Shown: in pieces, positions 1-12,200 of the stretch
Position numbering within the stretch: position 1 is the first letter of the stretch
Layout: each line of letters opens with the position of its first letter
Source of the DNA: Ficedula albicollis
Taxonomy: Eukaryota > Chordata > Aves > Passeriformes > Muscicapidae
Direction: 5' to 3'
DNA length: 64,000 nt
Assembly (NCBI RefSeq): GCF_000247815.1
Contig: NC_021681.1
Location: 16,149,192-16,213,191, forward strand
Notes under the pieces: model-generated
Database searches by the model: none
The model's input: only the letters and a program-made list of their open reading frames with translations
What the model was told of the DNA's origin: nothing
Program-made: the position numbers and the translations under genes

Positions 1-639
1 TAAAGCTAATACTCTGAATATCTCAAAACTCCATTTTGCTTATTATTATTTGTGATTGCGAGGTCCCAGATAAAAAAGTGGTTCAGAAGAATAAGTTCTA
101 TCTTCACTGCTTTTACACAGCCTGAACACCACCTTTCTGAATGGGAATTTTTTTTGAAATTGTGTTAGTATTTTTGTTTTCTGATTTTGTTTCTCCCATT
201 CAAAATTTCACTCAGCACTGCAAGCACTAGTTAATGCAATGCCTTTCCACACACTCTGTTTCACTGTCAGGCTCTCAGTATCCAGGACTCTGGCATAGTG
301 AGAAAATCTTTGGGAAGCATCATTTAAACAAAATAAACTGCCGAATTTTTTCCCTTAAAAGGTTTCACAGGCTTAGGGTTTTATACAACAGCTTGTTTTT
401 ACAAACTGTATAGTCAGGATCCGGTTTAAATTGGTGTCTTGTTTCAGCCACCCTGCCTAAAACATGCACTTACTTCCTTTACAGCAATGTGAATTTGCTC
501 ACCGTGGCCAACTCATACCACATCCCCATTAGATGCATATGCATACATATATATATATATATATACAGGCATGTGCTGTCTCATCTAAGCTGGCCACTAC
601 CAACACCAGGCTCATTCAGCCAGCAGGAGGGTTCCTGAA
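1..639. other. Unique AT-leaning non-coding DNA
   Basis: No open frame, splice pair or recognisable repeat stands out here apart from the short AT run at 547-565. The segment is T- and A-rich at its left end and grades into the CpG-rich block that starts near 640. Confidence 0.5.
547..565. repeat. (AT)n microsatellite
   Basis: A short alternating AT run of about 19 bases lies just downstream of an ATGCATATGCAT-type alternating stretch. It is a simple repeat, too short to say more about. Confidence 0.8.
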
Positions 640-1035
640 GCGCTATCTGCACCCGGGTGGTTTAGTGTTACTGGGCTAAAGGAAACACAGAGACATCCTG
701 TTTATAGGCTGCAGAGCCCGATGGATAAACAAGCGCACCTCAGCGACAGGCGGAGCGGGGAACAAAAGGGCACAAAGAGAGGCTTAGCGGGTGTGAGGAC
801 ACCGAAATGCCAGGCGGGCTGGGAGGCTGCAGAATGTACAGAATGTGCCACCCGTGTGCCGGGGCTGCCCACCCGGCTCGTCTTTCGCTTCCTGGCACCC
901 AGCGAGGCGACACCGGAGATGTCTGCACGCCCTCCTCCCTGCTCTCCCAAAGCACGCCCACACCACCCCGGCTTTCTGCGCATTCTGCGTTTTATCTGCC
1001 CGCTGGGCACGCTCGGGGTTTGTGCGGTGCCACAG
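640..1035. promoter_or_regulatory. CpG-rich island without an obvious gene
   Basis: By hand I count about 27 CpG dinucleotides in roughly 395 bases of about 60% GC. That is an observed/expected ratio near 0.75, against the CpG-poor surroundings. It meets the usual CpG island thresholds for composition, though it is short. Islands like this usually mark promoters, alternative first exons or unmethylated enhancers. Overlapping frames of up to about 156 codons on both strands are what GC-rich DNA gives by chance. I see no convincing first exon in either direction. Confidence 0.5.
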
Positions 1036-1424
1036 TGGCAAGGGTGGTGAGCAGTGCCAGGCAGAGTGTCAGCCTCTCTGCTGGGAAAGCTGATAGCCTT
1101 CCCTTGGCATCTGGACCCTGGGCTGCATGGGCAGGGTCTGAAACAACCCACAGTCACTGCTGTAAGCCCCATCCCCAGTTAGGGCAGGGAGGAGTCCCAA
1201 GGCATGTTCCTCCCATTCCTCTTCAGTCAGGAGAACACTGAAAGTCCATCACCAGGTTAGAAGGAGGTACCAGACTTACTCCTTTTTGAATTACCACTGT
1301 GTTCATTGGTCCAGCACGAGGGAGTGGGTCAGGGACAGAACTATGGGCTGGATGCAAGAAACAGGAGATGCATAGAAAAGCCATACAAACAGCCCTCTGC
1401 TCTTGACATGGTTCTGTCCATCAC

Positions 1425-1597
1425 TGAAGTGACAAAAAAAAAGTGAAGTTTGTACTTTGGTCCAGATCCAAAAGTCCTTTGTGCCTCCAGCAGGTGTAAA
1501 CCCACAATACATGAAGTGACAAAAAAAAAGTGAAGTTCTACTTTGGTCCAGATCCAAAAGTCCCTTGTGCCTCCAGCAGGTGTAAACCCACAATACT
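1425..1597. repeat. Tandem duplication, two copies of about 87 bp
   Basis: The segment starting TGAAGTGACAAAAAAAAAGTG at 1425 is repeated from 1512. Both copies end in CCCACAATAC. The copies differ by a 2-base length change near TTTGTACTTTGG/TTCTACTTTGG and by one C/T substitution. The near identity indicates a recent local duplication. The unit is not a known transposon. Confidence 0.9.
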
Positions 1598-1914
1598 CCT
1601 CTCCTGACTGCCCTTGCCCAGGAAGCAGAACCCCTCTGGCTGTTCAGCAGCTGCCAAGGCACCAATGTTGTGACCACGGTGAATCACTAGGCCAGCTGCA
1701 TGGAGCTCCAGGCTACCTCCAGCCTCTGCAGCAAACCTTCTCCAAATAACACCTCAGCTCCACAAAGAGCCGGCAGACAGGGACATCTAGCCATTGTTGA
1801 CAACACCCTAAATAAATGAGGCAAACTGGGCAGGGAACACGGAAGACCTGATGGGCTCAGACAAATAAGGAGCCCAACAGGGATGTTTCCTACCTGGCAA
1901 TCTTCACGTGAAGC

Positions 1915-2024
1915 GTGTAATCCCACTTTCAACACGTTTGCTGCTCCACTGATCATTTTTCCCCCTTTTGTGTAATCCCACTTTCCACACCTTTGCTGCT
2001 CCACTGATCATTTTTCCCCCTTTA
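1915..2024. repeat. Tandem duplication, two copies of 55 bp
   Basis: The unit beginning GTGTAATCCCACTTTC at 1915 recurs at 1970. Both copies contain TTTGCTGCTCCACTGATC and end in a C5-T run. A few substitutions separate them (AACACG versus CACACC), so the event is fairly recent. Confidence 0.9.
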
Positions 2025-3632
2025 CTAGTGAACACAGGGAATGAACCCACATCCATCCTCACCCACCACAGAAGGGAAAGCTTTGGTTCCCCTGCTTCCA
2101 GTTACACACAAGCATCTCATGTCAGCTCACAGAGTACGATTTGAACAGAGCACTGACACCTCACAGGCGACCCAAAACAAGAGACCCAGGTCTCACATGT
2201 GACTTCTCACATGTTTCCTTTTTGGTTTTTACTGCCTTATTTTCTCTGCAGGTTCAGGAACTCTCTACAATGGAGGGACAAACCTCAACACATTCCCCAG
2301 CCCTTCTGGTCTGGAAGACTCCATCCAAACCCTGTCCTAAGCACGAGCAAAGGAGAATTACCCCTGTGTGTACATGCTGGTGATGCCAGTATCCACATTC
2401 TTCCATCACAACATGGCTGGCACAGCCAATGCTTCACAACCACCACAGCTGTGTGAGGATACACAAGAACAGGACTTGCTCACACACTTACACAAACTGG
2501 AGATGAGGCAGTGCTGCCAGGCCGTTGGCTGATGAACTGAGACCTGGGGAACCTGAGAGCTACTCCCAAAAGAAAGTCCTGAGCATGTAATTTATCACTT
2601 CTTTCCCATCCTACTCTTTGTCTCCTGCAACAGAGACACCTCTGACTCATATCAGGTTTCCACAGGGCCTGACATAACAGGTCGACAGACTCTCCTTGAA
2701 ATCAAAAAACAGCAAGCACAAGGTGACTTGTGTCTTGGCCAAGAAGGACCCAGATTCAAGACAGTGCTAAGAGGCACAACTCCAAGGTAAATAAATGTTG
2801 ATGAACTCCTTTCTCGTCAGCTCTGTGTAGTTCTGATGCCTTTGCCTTCCTTCCAGCTGGAAAAAAAGTTCATTGAGAATGAAAGATAGTGACTCGCAGT
2901 GAGCAGTGACAGATGCTGCCTGCCTGCATGTGTGAAAAAACTCTGACAGGCAGAAATAACACACCTCACATGTCTTGTGGTGGCAGTGAAGCAATAAATA
3001 TTCTAATAGACTACTGAGGCTCATAGTAATAATGCTGAGCTCCCTTTACAGAAGCCACTCCCCGTGCCAGATGACATCTGCCATGGTATAGATGTTCCTG
3101 GAACAGGAAGATATTTTTAAATCTCTCAATGTGGCGCAAAACTGTGAGTGTATCAGCCAAAATACCAGCCATCACAGCGTTTATATATAGCCTTGCACAT
3201 ACCATCTATAGATGGGAACACAGATATATGGTATCCAGCAGCATTACTAACAGACATTCTTCTGCTGGTCTCCAGGACTTGAGAAGAAACTTCCCAGCCA
3301 GCAGCTCCACCCGTGTCATCCCACCCTGTGCACTTCTCCATCAGCTTCTGTTCCTCAAGTGTGTTAACTCTCATCATCAAAAGCACTTCCCACATGTCCC
3401 CTTCTTCTACAGGGCACTGCAGGTTACAGGGGTCCCCACAGCCCTGAGCACCCCTCTGTACACACACCTTCAAAACCAGAACCCACAGGTCTCAAAACTT
3501 CCTCTGTGCCACGATAGGTCCTGAGACAGGGTTAGAAAATCCTCAAGGCAGTCCAGTTCACCCAGGGACAGCTCTGACACATACAAACTCTAGGCATGGT
3601 TCCTATCAGAGGCAGGAGTACAGAGGTGCTAT

Positions 3633-3832
3633 GGGAAAGGAATTTGCAAGCTCCAAACTGGAAGTAGCTCCCCATGGAGGCACCTGTAAACACTTCCCGT
3701 GGGAAAGGAATTAGCAAGCTCCAAACTGGAAGAAGCTCCCCATGGAGGCACCTGTAAACACTTCCTGGGAAAGGAATTTGCAAGCTCCAAACTGGAAGTA
3801 GCTCCCCATGGAGGCACCTGTAAACACTTCCC
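3633..3832. repeat. Short tandem array, three copies of about 66-68 bp
   Basis: Three consecutive units start with GGGAAAGGAATT at 3633, 3701 and 3767. Each contains CAAGCTCCAAACTGGAAG and CCCCATGGAGGCACCTG. Units 1 and 3 share GGAAGTAGC where unit 2 has GGAAGAAGC. Unit spacing is 68 then 66 bases. The minus-strand frame across the array (3532-3909) is repetitive only because the DNA is, and I do not regard it as a gene. Confidence 0.92.
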
Positions 3833-6800
3833 AGGAACACTGCTGGCACCCTAGTTACTGCAGGGGAAAAGGAAAAATAAAAATGGTTTTTAAAAGTGGC
3901 TTCAGGCACTACGACACATTCTCTTAGGAGTATGAAATGTGCATCAGCACTTCACAAAGAGCACCACAGCCATCAGAGCCAGGGTGATGTTTAAGCTCTT
4001 GATACAGTTATCTGCCTAATAATAACCCCAAAGAGCACTCCTTGCCTGGCTGCCTGCCAGACCACATGTAGCCTCTCTGCCCTTTCTGCCTTCTTTCTTT
4101 CTTTTATTGTTTTTTTTTTTAGTTTTTTAACTTTGTCAGACATGGAAACGTTGACTCTAAGAAATTCAGCCTCTTCCGTGAAACAGATTGGCTGAGACTT
4201 CTTCATTGTTGTGGAAACCATGACTCGGGTGCTGGGGAGGGGTAACAAAGGGGAAAACTCGTGTATTTTGCCTTCACGTGTGCTTTATTTTCTCCCCTGG
4301 CAGGAAACAGTGAGAAAGACTCTGACCCAGCTGCCGTCAGCTGCTGCGTTGGAAGTGATTGTATCAGCTCCACCTGCTTATTGTGGTACTATTCAAGACT
4401 GCAAGGACAATGATTTGAGGCAAGTCAGCAGTGACTGGTGTGTTCTCGAGGGACAAATGCTACACTGGTGCATGACACAAGTGATCCACAACAGCAGGAC
4501 AGCAGTGCCAAGGTTGGGAGGAGAAAGGAAAGTGGGACAGAGGGATAAACATCTCCACCTGTTTTTCTAGGGAAAAAGAGATATAACAAGGGGAGCATGG
4601 CTTGTTCAAACATTTCAGAGTTTGCACGACTTTTTCCAGCACTCAGAAGCAACAAATGAACTGCACCAAGACATCCAGCAGCTACAGCTCAGAGGAACAT
4701 CATGTCCATGTCAAGCTTTCAAAGCCTTATAGACTGCAAGGAGTTCAACGTGGTTTCTTTATACTCAGAGAATAACAGCCTTGACAAAGCAGGCTGTGAG
4801 GTGCCACACTTTGCCATTCACACCTGCTAGGGATCTGGCCCTGTGCATCACTGAGCTCAGGTGTGGTGTAGCCCCACTGAAGCAGGTCCTGCAGACCACT
4901 CCTCACAGCTAGCTACGTGTCAAAGCAACAAAGGAGCCTCTAACCAGCACGTGGACAACAGCACAGGCTGAAGCAACTGCTGCTGAAGCATGAGAGAGGC
5001 ACTTCAATGGTGTTTGCAAAAGGAAAAGATAAAAAAGAAAAAGGGAAAAAGCATACCTTTGCAAGTTCCAGCAGAAGAAGAAACCCCCAGGTCACTGCTG
5101 TAGCTAATGAGAAGGGCGACAGTGGTGCTCAGCAAGACTGTTCAAAACATCCTCATGACTTTTTTTTTTTTAATCAATCAAAATACACACAAACAGCATC
5201 ATATCCACAGCAGGCTGCTGCTTTGACATCCATACAGCCAGTAAGACGCTGTGAAGTTTTAACAGGCAGGTCAAGCCTACAAAGACTTTGCTCCCACCCT
5301 CTCCTGCCTCCACGACATACCCCGTTCCCCAGTGGTTTTGCTCTGAGAACTTCACAAGCTTTCACCAGAATTGCTGCTCGGAGAGCAGCCTGCTCACAGA
5401 CAAAGCACACACAGCTCCAGCAGGAGAGAAGCCCTTGAGCTCATTCTGCATCGTATTCCTCCGGGATCCGAGCAAATAACATCTTACAAAAACAAGTTAC
5501 ATCAGGCATGGGACCCTCTTGACCCAAATGGGTGAGTTTTCATAGGAATTTACCACTTTTACCTCCAGACAGTCAGAGAAGTGGAAGCAAGCCAGGAAAG
5601 AAGGGCGGCATCGCCCTTTGCAAACACCTAACGAGCCCAACCGAAAACATGAAGCCTGGCACCTTTGGAGACATCCCCCTGCACACCCCAGCAGGGCAGG
5701 TGGCTGGAGATGAAAAAGACCCACCAGGAAAGCTTTTCCGTAGGAGCTGATATTTCAGCTATTAAAGAAGTTTCTGTTTAAACAGACATTAATTGCGTAT
5801 GCTCAGGAATTTCTCAGCTTTACCACTTAAAAACCACCCAAAGCCACTTTGAGGCTCTTCCTTTTTTCTCTCCCACCCTTATTTGCTCTGTAAACACATT
5901 TGTGTGTGCCCTGGATCCTGTAACATTCTGCTGCAGTGACAGCAGCTCCACAACAGACCAGCAGCAACCTACACATCTCACCAGGGACTGCTGAATATCC
6001 TGGGTCCTGCCCCTGCCACCACAGCACACCAAACAGCCCAGCTCTTGGCAGAATCTTCTCCCAGCACAGTATGAAGCAGAAGATGCCATTGGTGCCATTT
6101 ATACCAACAGATAACACTATCAGGAGCCCAGGCTCACAAACTCAGCCTTCTCCCTCACAGGCTGAAACTACCCCAACAAAACCCTACCTGTTCACAGTGG
6201 GGTTTGCTTAATAAAGTGCTGGTGCAAGTTTACCCACAGATCAAGGCCTTGACTGTGGTGGGTGGAAGATGTGAAATAACTGCAAATAATTTATACCCTT
6301 TTGAAGATGCTGCTGAGGTCAGCCCAGTGATACTTCCCATCTCATGACAGGGTGGCAGAAAGCCTCCTGTGCACAAGTATGATCATGGCCAACTGCCACC
6401 CATAAGGGCTCCCCATAAAGCTGCTCATGAAGATGCCAGAACGAAGGAATCACAAAACTTACATGAATTCTTTGCCACACCATATATGTACCTACACATA
6501 AATGTTTATATACACCTGGCAACATCTGTGCAGCTTTGGGTGAGCTTTGACCCTTCCTGGTCAGTAAACAGATCGTAAAATCACTGCCCTAAACATACCT
6601 GGAGGCAAGAGAACACCCAGCAGCTCCATCTCCACCCCATCACTGCATAGAGCAGGAAATTCAGCAAGGACACACCAGTGAAATGCCTCTCAAACCCAAG
6701 GGAGTGATCTGTGGCACTGGCCCAGGGGGGCTGCTGGCAGACAGCCCATGATACTTGCTATTATGTCCCTTAATATTGCCTTACATCTCGCACATCTGTT

Positions 6801-8471
6801 GGCCCCTCTCCCCAAGGGAAAGGCTGGGAGTGACTCCTCTTGTCAAACAGGTCTGATCCGTGCCTCGAGCAACACGAAATCTCCTGAGAGCGGCCAGGAA
6901 TCTCCTTCCCCTCTGAAATCAGGTCACCTCCACCACGCTCAACCTCAGCCCACCCAGAAAGTGAAGTCTGAACCAGAACTCAGACACCTTTGGCCGGGCT
7001 GGCCATGCCACCACCACTAAGCCCAGCAAAGCAGCCTTTGCAGCATCTCACAGAAGGGAGGGTAGGAGAGGGGAGTCATTTTTGACAATGAAAATGTAAT
7101 GGAACATTTTGCATCGATCAATTGTGGGATGAGTCATGTTTAGAACGACTCGCCTCCTCTTCCCCTCGCTTCCCCACCCCCAAATTATGGACTGCAAGAA
7201 ATGAGCAGAGATAATGGGCAATTTCAGATGTTCTGAACTCAGGTTATTCTCCTGCTGGAACAGCATGCCGTGACAGTAGATGGACTGAGCTCCAGAGATG
7301 TCCTACATGCTCCCACGCCTTATGCTGGCTACAAAAGAATTGTGTCTAACTAATGGGGCAATTAGGAAAGAACTAGAAGGATGGGTGACTACTTTGCAGA
7401 GGAAATGAGGAGTCAGAAGGAAGATCTGAACAGGATCAACAGCAAAAGGAGACACACAAAACTAGATGGGGATCAGACATAAGCTCCAGAAAAAGATAAG
7501 CAAGCTGGAGGTACATTTCCACATATGCACAAACACACCCAATCTCTGATTTGCTGTCTGAGTCTCTAGGGGACTAACTAACTTTGAGGGTATAAAGCAG
7601 AGGATGACAAGCTGCTTATGCACTTGCCTATTAACACTTGGCAGTGGGACACAGACAGGATGTGACCACCCAGCACCACACCACACGGGGCATTCAAGCT
7701 GGCCAAGAGATCCTTCAGTGCTGGACTCCAGCCAGGACCAGTACACTCCATCCAGAGAAGAAACTGGTACTTCATACCCTGGGAGATGACTAATTGCAGT
7801 AGCTGAGTTATGGCATAGCTTGTAACACACAGCGAAGAGACATTAAGGTCATCTTGCTCACATCTACACCATCCCCTCCCACAGCAGACTTGCTGCTCTT
7901 TTTTTCCTCCTACTCCTTTTCTCACATTCTACCCTCCCCTTCAACATTCTTTCCTTTCAGGTCTTCTCACCTCCCTCCATACCCATTTACCTTCCTCTCT
8001 CGATCCACTCCTCCAGCACTTGAAAAATCCTTCTCATCACCCACAACTCCCACAGCAAAAGCCTTTCTCTTCCAGGAATCTGCTTTATCTGGAGCTTGAT
8101 CTCCAGCAATTACCTGTGCTAACCCTTCCACAGACCTCAAGTGCACGTTTGTCTGCCTTGCTTTGCAGAATCTTTAGGACAAGGATTGTCATATTCCCCA
8201 CTTGTAAAGCCCAGGATACATTTACTGGGCTAGTAAGTGATAAATAAGCCACCTCAGCATTTCAGGGTAGCTCAGTGTGGGTTCCCTCGGTGTTTGCCTT
8301 CCCTCCACTACAAACTAATTTACCAGTAAGACTTTTTCTTCCTTATCTCTATTATAAGGTTATCATTTGAATTTATCTGCATTTTTCAAAAAAAGTTGAG
8401 ACAGGGTGGTGGGGAAACAAAGGGCCTTTAACAGCCCAGTTCAACCTCAGCTCAAACCCTGAGATGTAGGG

Positions 8472-9233
8472 GAACTGGTGGGAGCACCATGGGGAGAGAC
8501 CACAACCAGAAATAACTCACTGGGGTTATTTCAAGCCCCACATCTCACTTCTATTCAGTCTTCAGTGGGATTTTGGACAAGCAGACACACGTGGCTGTTT
8601 GCTCAGGGAGCAATTATTAAATGTACATCCATTTCCACCACCTGAGTGTGTGTCTGCCTTTAGAAGGAAGTTGGAAAAGAGGCAAGTAGACTGTTGAGAT
8701 GGAAAATCAGAGTAAGGAAATAATAATTACAAAAAAGATTCCCCACAACACACAGGACATCCAGAGGTGACTAAGAGGCAGCCTGGGCTTCAGTGAATAA
8801 AAAGATCGAAACAGGGAGAACAAAACCCTCCACCCATGCATAGAACTGGGCTGAACTAGTGGGAGCACCATGGGGAGAGACCACAGCCAGAAATAACTCA
8901 CTGGGGTTATTTCAAGCCCCACATCTCACTTCTATTCAGTCTTCAGTGGGATTTTGGACAAGCAGACACACGTGGCTGTTTGCTCAGGGAGCAATTATTA
9001 AATGTACATCCATTTCCACCACCTGAGTGTGTGTCTGCCTTTAGAAGGAAGTTGGAAAAGAGGCAAGTAGACTGTTGAGATGGAAAATCAGAGTAAGGAA
9101 ATAATAATTACAAAAAAGATTCCCCACAACACACAGGACATCCAGAGGTGACTAAGAGGCAGCCTGGGCTTCAGTGAATAAAAAGATCGAAACAGGGAGA
9201 ACAAAACCCTCCACCCATGCATAGAACTGGGCT
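8472..9233. repeat. Tandem duplication, two copies of 381 bp
   Basis: Copy 1 is 8472-8852 and copy 2 is 8853-9233, head to tail with an exact 381-base offset. Reading both through, I see only two or three mismatches: GGTGGGAG versus AGTGGGAG and CACAACCAG versus CACAGCCAG near the left end. The unit is complex unique DNA with no transposon termini. It is either a very recent duplication or an assembly artefact from two haplotypes. Confidence 0.93.
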
Positions 9234-12200
9234 GGTTGGTTGGCAACCACAGCCATGCAGGATGGGGGATTTGCATAACAGGTGGAGCACTTCCCAGAAA
9301 TCAAGGTGATAAAACGCTCATTCAATTAAAATAAGAGGGCAAAAGTACTTTCTAGACAGTTCACTGAGTTGAGATAAAGAACCAGCTCTTAGCTTCATGA
9401 GCACCTAGGTTGTCTGGGGTTTCTGGCTCCCTGCACTCCTCCACCACGTGGATTTCACCCATCTCCCCACACACACCAGCTCCACACCTACCTGAGGAAT
9501 TGCTCCAGTCTCTTCAACACACCCATTCCCAATGCCCTCCCAGCTTTCAGAAATACTTCACTGGGAGCATGCTCAAAAAAGTCACATCCTTCTCCATCCC
9601 TCTGCAAGGTTATCTGATGCAGCTTTCTGACACCTGCACATCTTGCCAGAGAATTGGCTGATAAGTAACAAAGCACTGCAGGAAGCACACGTGTCAGGAA
9701 GCCTATGTGATAACACCAGTGTGCTGTGAGAAACCTCATCCAGGTCCGAGGGAAAAATTACGATTTTTATTCCTGGTTTAATCTGAACTCACCAGCTACC
9801 CTCAAGACTACATAGCAAAAAGGAATGCCTCCAACCAAATAACAGCGAGGGCATTCAAATCCCCCTGTGGTTAGACACGGTCACCAAATCAACAACAAGA
9901 AAGACACAATGAAAATTAAGAACAAAAGCCAAACAATCACCTAGAAAATAACAGGAGACCATGTAAGAACACCAAGCCAACAAGCCCCCATTCCTCCACA
10001 AGGAATGCACCTTCCTGCATAGCAGCATTTCACCCAATAGAGATGGAAGAGCTGGTGTTTAATGCTGACCCTGGAAACTTGCCCAGAAGTTTTTACATCG
10101 CTCAGCACCCTGTTCATAAAAGGGCATCAGTGGTGACACTCTTGGTGAACTCCTGCTGGCCAAGATGTCTGGCAGGTATAGCTAAAAAAGCCGGCTCTGG
10201 AAAATATTGCCTTTTTATAGCTTATCTCAGTGCAGACAGCTGCCTCACACCTCTCGAAATAGCAGGATTTAACAGCCATGTTTGCAGGGACAGATTTTAA
10301 AGGTTCCATCTTCTAAGAAACAACCTACACATTCAGAAACAGGAGGCCAGATTTGTTTTGATACTGGAACCCCCTTCCATATGCTAAGCATACCCACGGA
10401 TTTGCAAAAACCCTGCTCTGAAAACGGGATGTTCATTCAGCAACAGGCGACAAGGAACTTGCATTTGCCTTCCTATAGAGTCTGTTCCCAGCACAATCAG
10501 CAGCGAAGTAGCAACGTGATTAGGCTGATATTGCCTTTTGCTGAAAATACTTGGCATTTTAGAAGTAAAACAGTGGTGGAGGAGAGCATTAAACACTGGA
10601 AAAACAAGACTAATAACTTAAATACAAATACCCCACAGGCACAGGCAATCAGCACCTCTCTGTTGCTCCTCTTAAGATGGAGCAAGTCAGGATCAGATCC
10701 CAAAGCATTGCTTTGATTTGCTTGAGGTGATAGGGACTGAGCCAGGAGATTCATGGGTCAGTCCCACAGCTGCAAACCCCAACCCCAGGAGTCTGGAGGA
10801 GCTTCTTCAGCCTCCTCAACTCTATCATGCTCATGAGTGCAATAGTGAAAATGTTATTTTCCTACCTTTTAGCACTAACAAGCTTTTTTAGATAAAAAGC
10901 ATCAAATTCCCATGTATTTAACACTGGAAGTCCTGATGTAAAAGGATGCAAATGGCTCTGAATCTAACAGGGCCTTGCAAAATTTCCATGGTACCACCTT
11001 TTACTACCAATAGTTGGACCAGTTGACTATAGCATCTTCCTCATCAAGAAATGTTTAAACTTTCTTTTTTTACAGAATGAAGGGGTACTAAAGACAACAA
11101 CCTGCTGCGAAATGACCAAAATTCCCATGCAAACAACTCATTAACAGTGTTCAAATGCAATTTAAATTACTAGTTGTTAAAGTGCTCCTCAATTTCATGG
11201 TAAGTTTCCAAGCAAAATTACATGCTATGTACTATTTAATTGATTGTTTTCTACTTCTTAACATCCATTTATTCCCTCCTCCTGTCCTTTTCTTAATTTC
11301 AAGGGATGCTAATGACTTTTCAGGGAAGAAAGGGGAACAGCAAATGAAGTTGAAGAGGGATTTACCTGAAGAACAAGGATGTAGGAGGGAAGTGGCTGCC
11401 AAAAACAGGCAGCTTCACCTGAACTTGTCCCTCTGATATTTTTGCAGTAGGGGTGTGAGACAGCACAGCACAAGGATTCTTTTCCTCTCCACCAAAGGCA
11501 GCCAGGCTTCTGAAACCTGATATTTCTTTAAAACATTGTCCTCCCCCACCAGGACAAGCAGTAAGCACAGTTAACTATTCCAGGACATCAGTAAAGCAAC
11601 AAGAGCAATCCCTTCCCGCCTTCTGGGCACATTAGTCCTTGAACCAACGCACTCGCTGGAGGCAAACAAGTTGTTCTCACTTGGAGATCTCATCCCAAAT
11701 GCAAATACCTAACTCACAGGAGTGAAGCCCCCCCCAAAGCTGACTGAAGAATTCGGCTGTGAGACCTCCTGCTGTGTGACCAGCTGGTACAGGAGAATGT
11801 GTATGATAAAGCTAATAACAACAGACATTTCTTAAAAGCCTGCACTCCACTTAGATCCCAGGAAAGAGCAACCGTACAATCAGGTGAAGTGCCATCTGGA
11901 AATTTCTATTGTAATGATACTTGTGGAGATCATGTCACACACTGGCAACGCAGATCAACTTTATGAAACACTCAATGTCTTTTGGTTTACCTTTAAGCAA
12001 CTGATGCAGAAATATTCTGTGCTCAGAAAAATATGACTTTATTAGAGTAAGAGATGGGTTTGACAGCATCACTGTGCCCGAGGCCACAAAGCACCCACCT
12101 GTCTGCAGGAGCTGAGCACAAACCATCACATGAAATACAGAGATTTGCACTTTTCCCAAGTCTGCCATACAGTGCCCTAATTTCTATGCCTGCACACCAC

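Larger units (their letters stand above)
1241..8471. other. Unique non-coding DNA with small tandem duplications
   Basis: Apart from the three tandem duplications listed separately (1425, 1915, 3633), this stretch shows only short chance frames of under about 145 codons. I see no exon with matching splice signals and no recognisable transposon. Short T and A runs (for example about 4110-4120 and 5160-5171) are the only low-complexity DNA. Confidence 0.5.

Noticed and set aside
3532..3909. Minus-strand repetitive frame with a repeated YRCLHGELLPVWSL-type unit
   Set aside because: It is produced by the three-copy DNA array, not evidence of a repeat protein.
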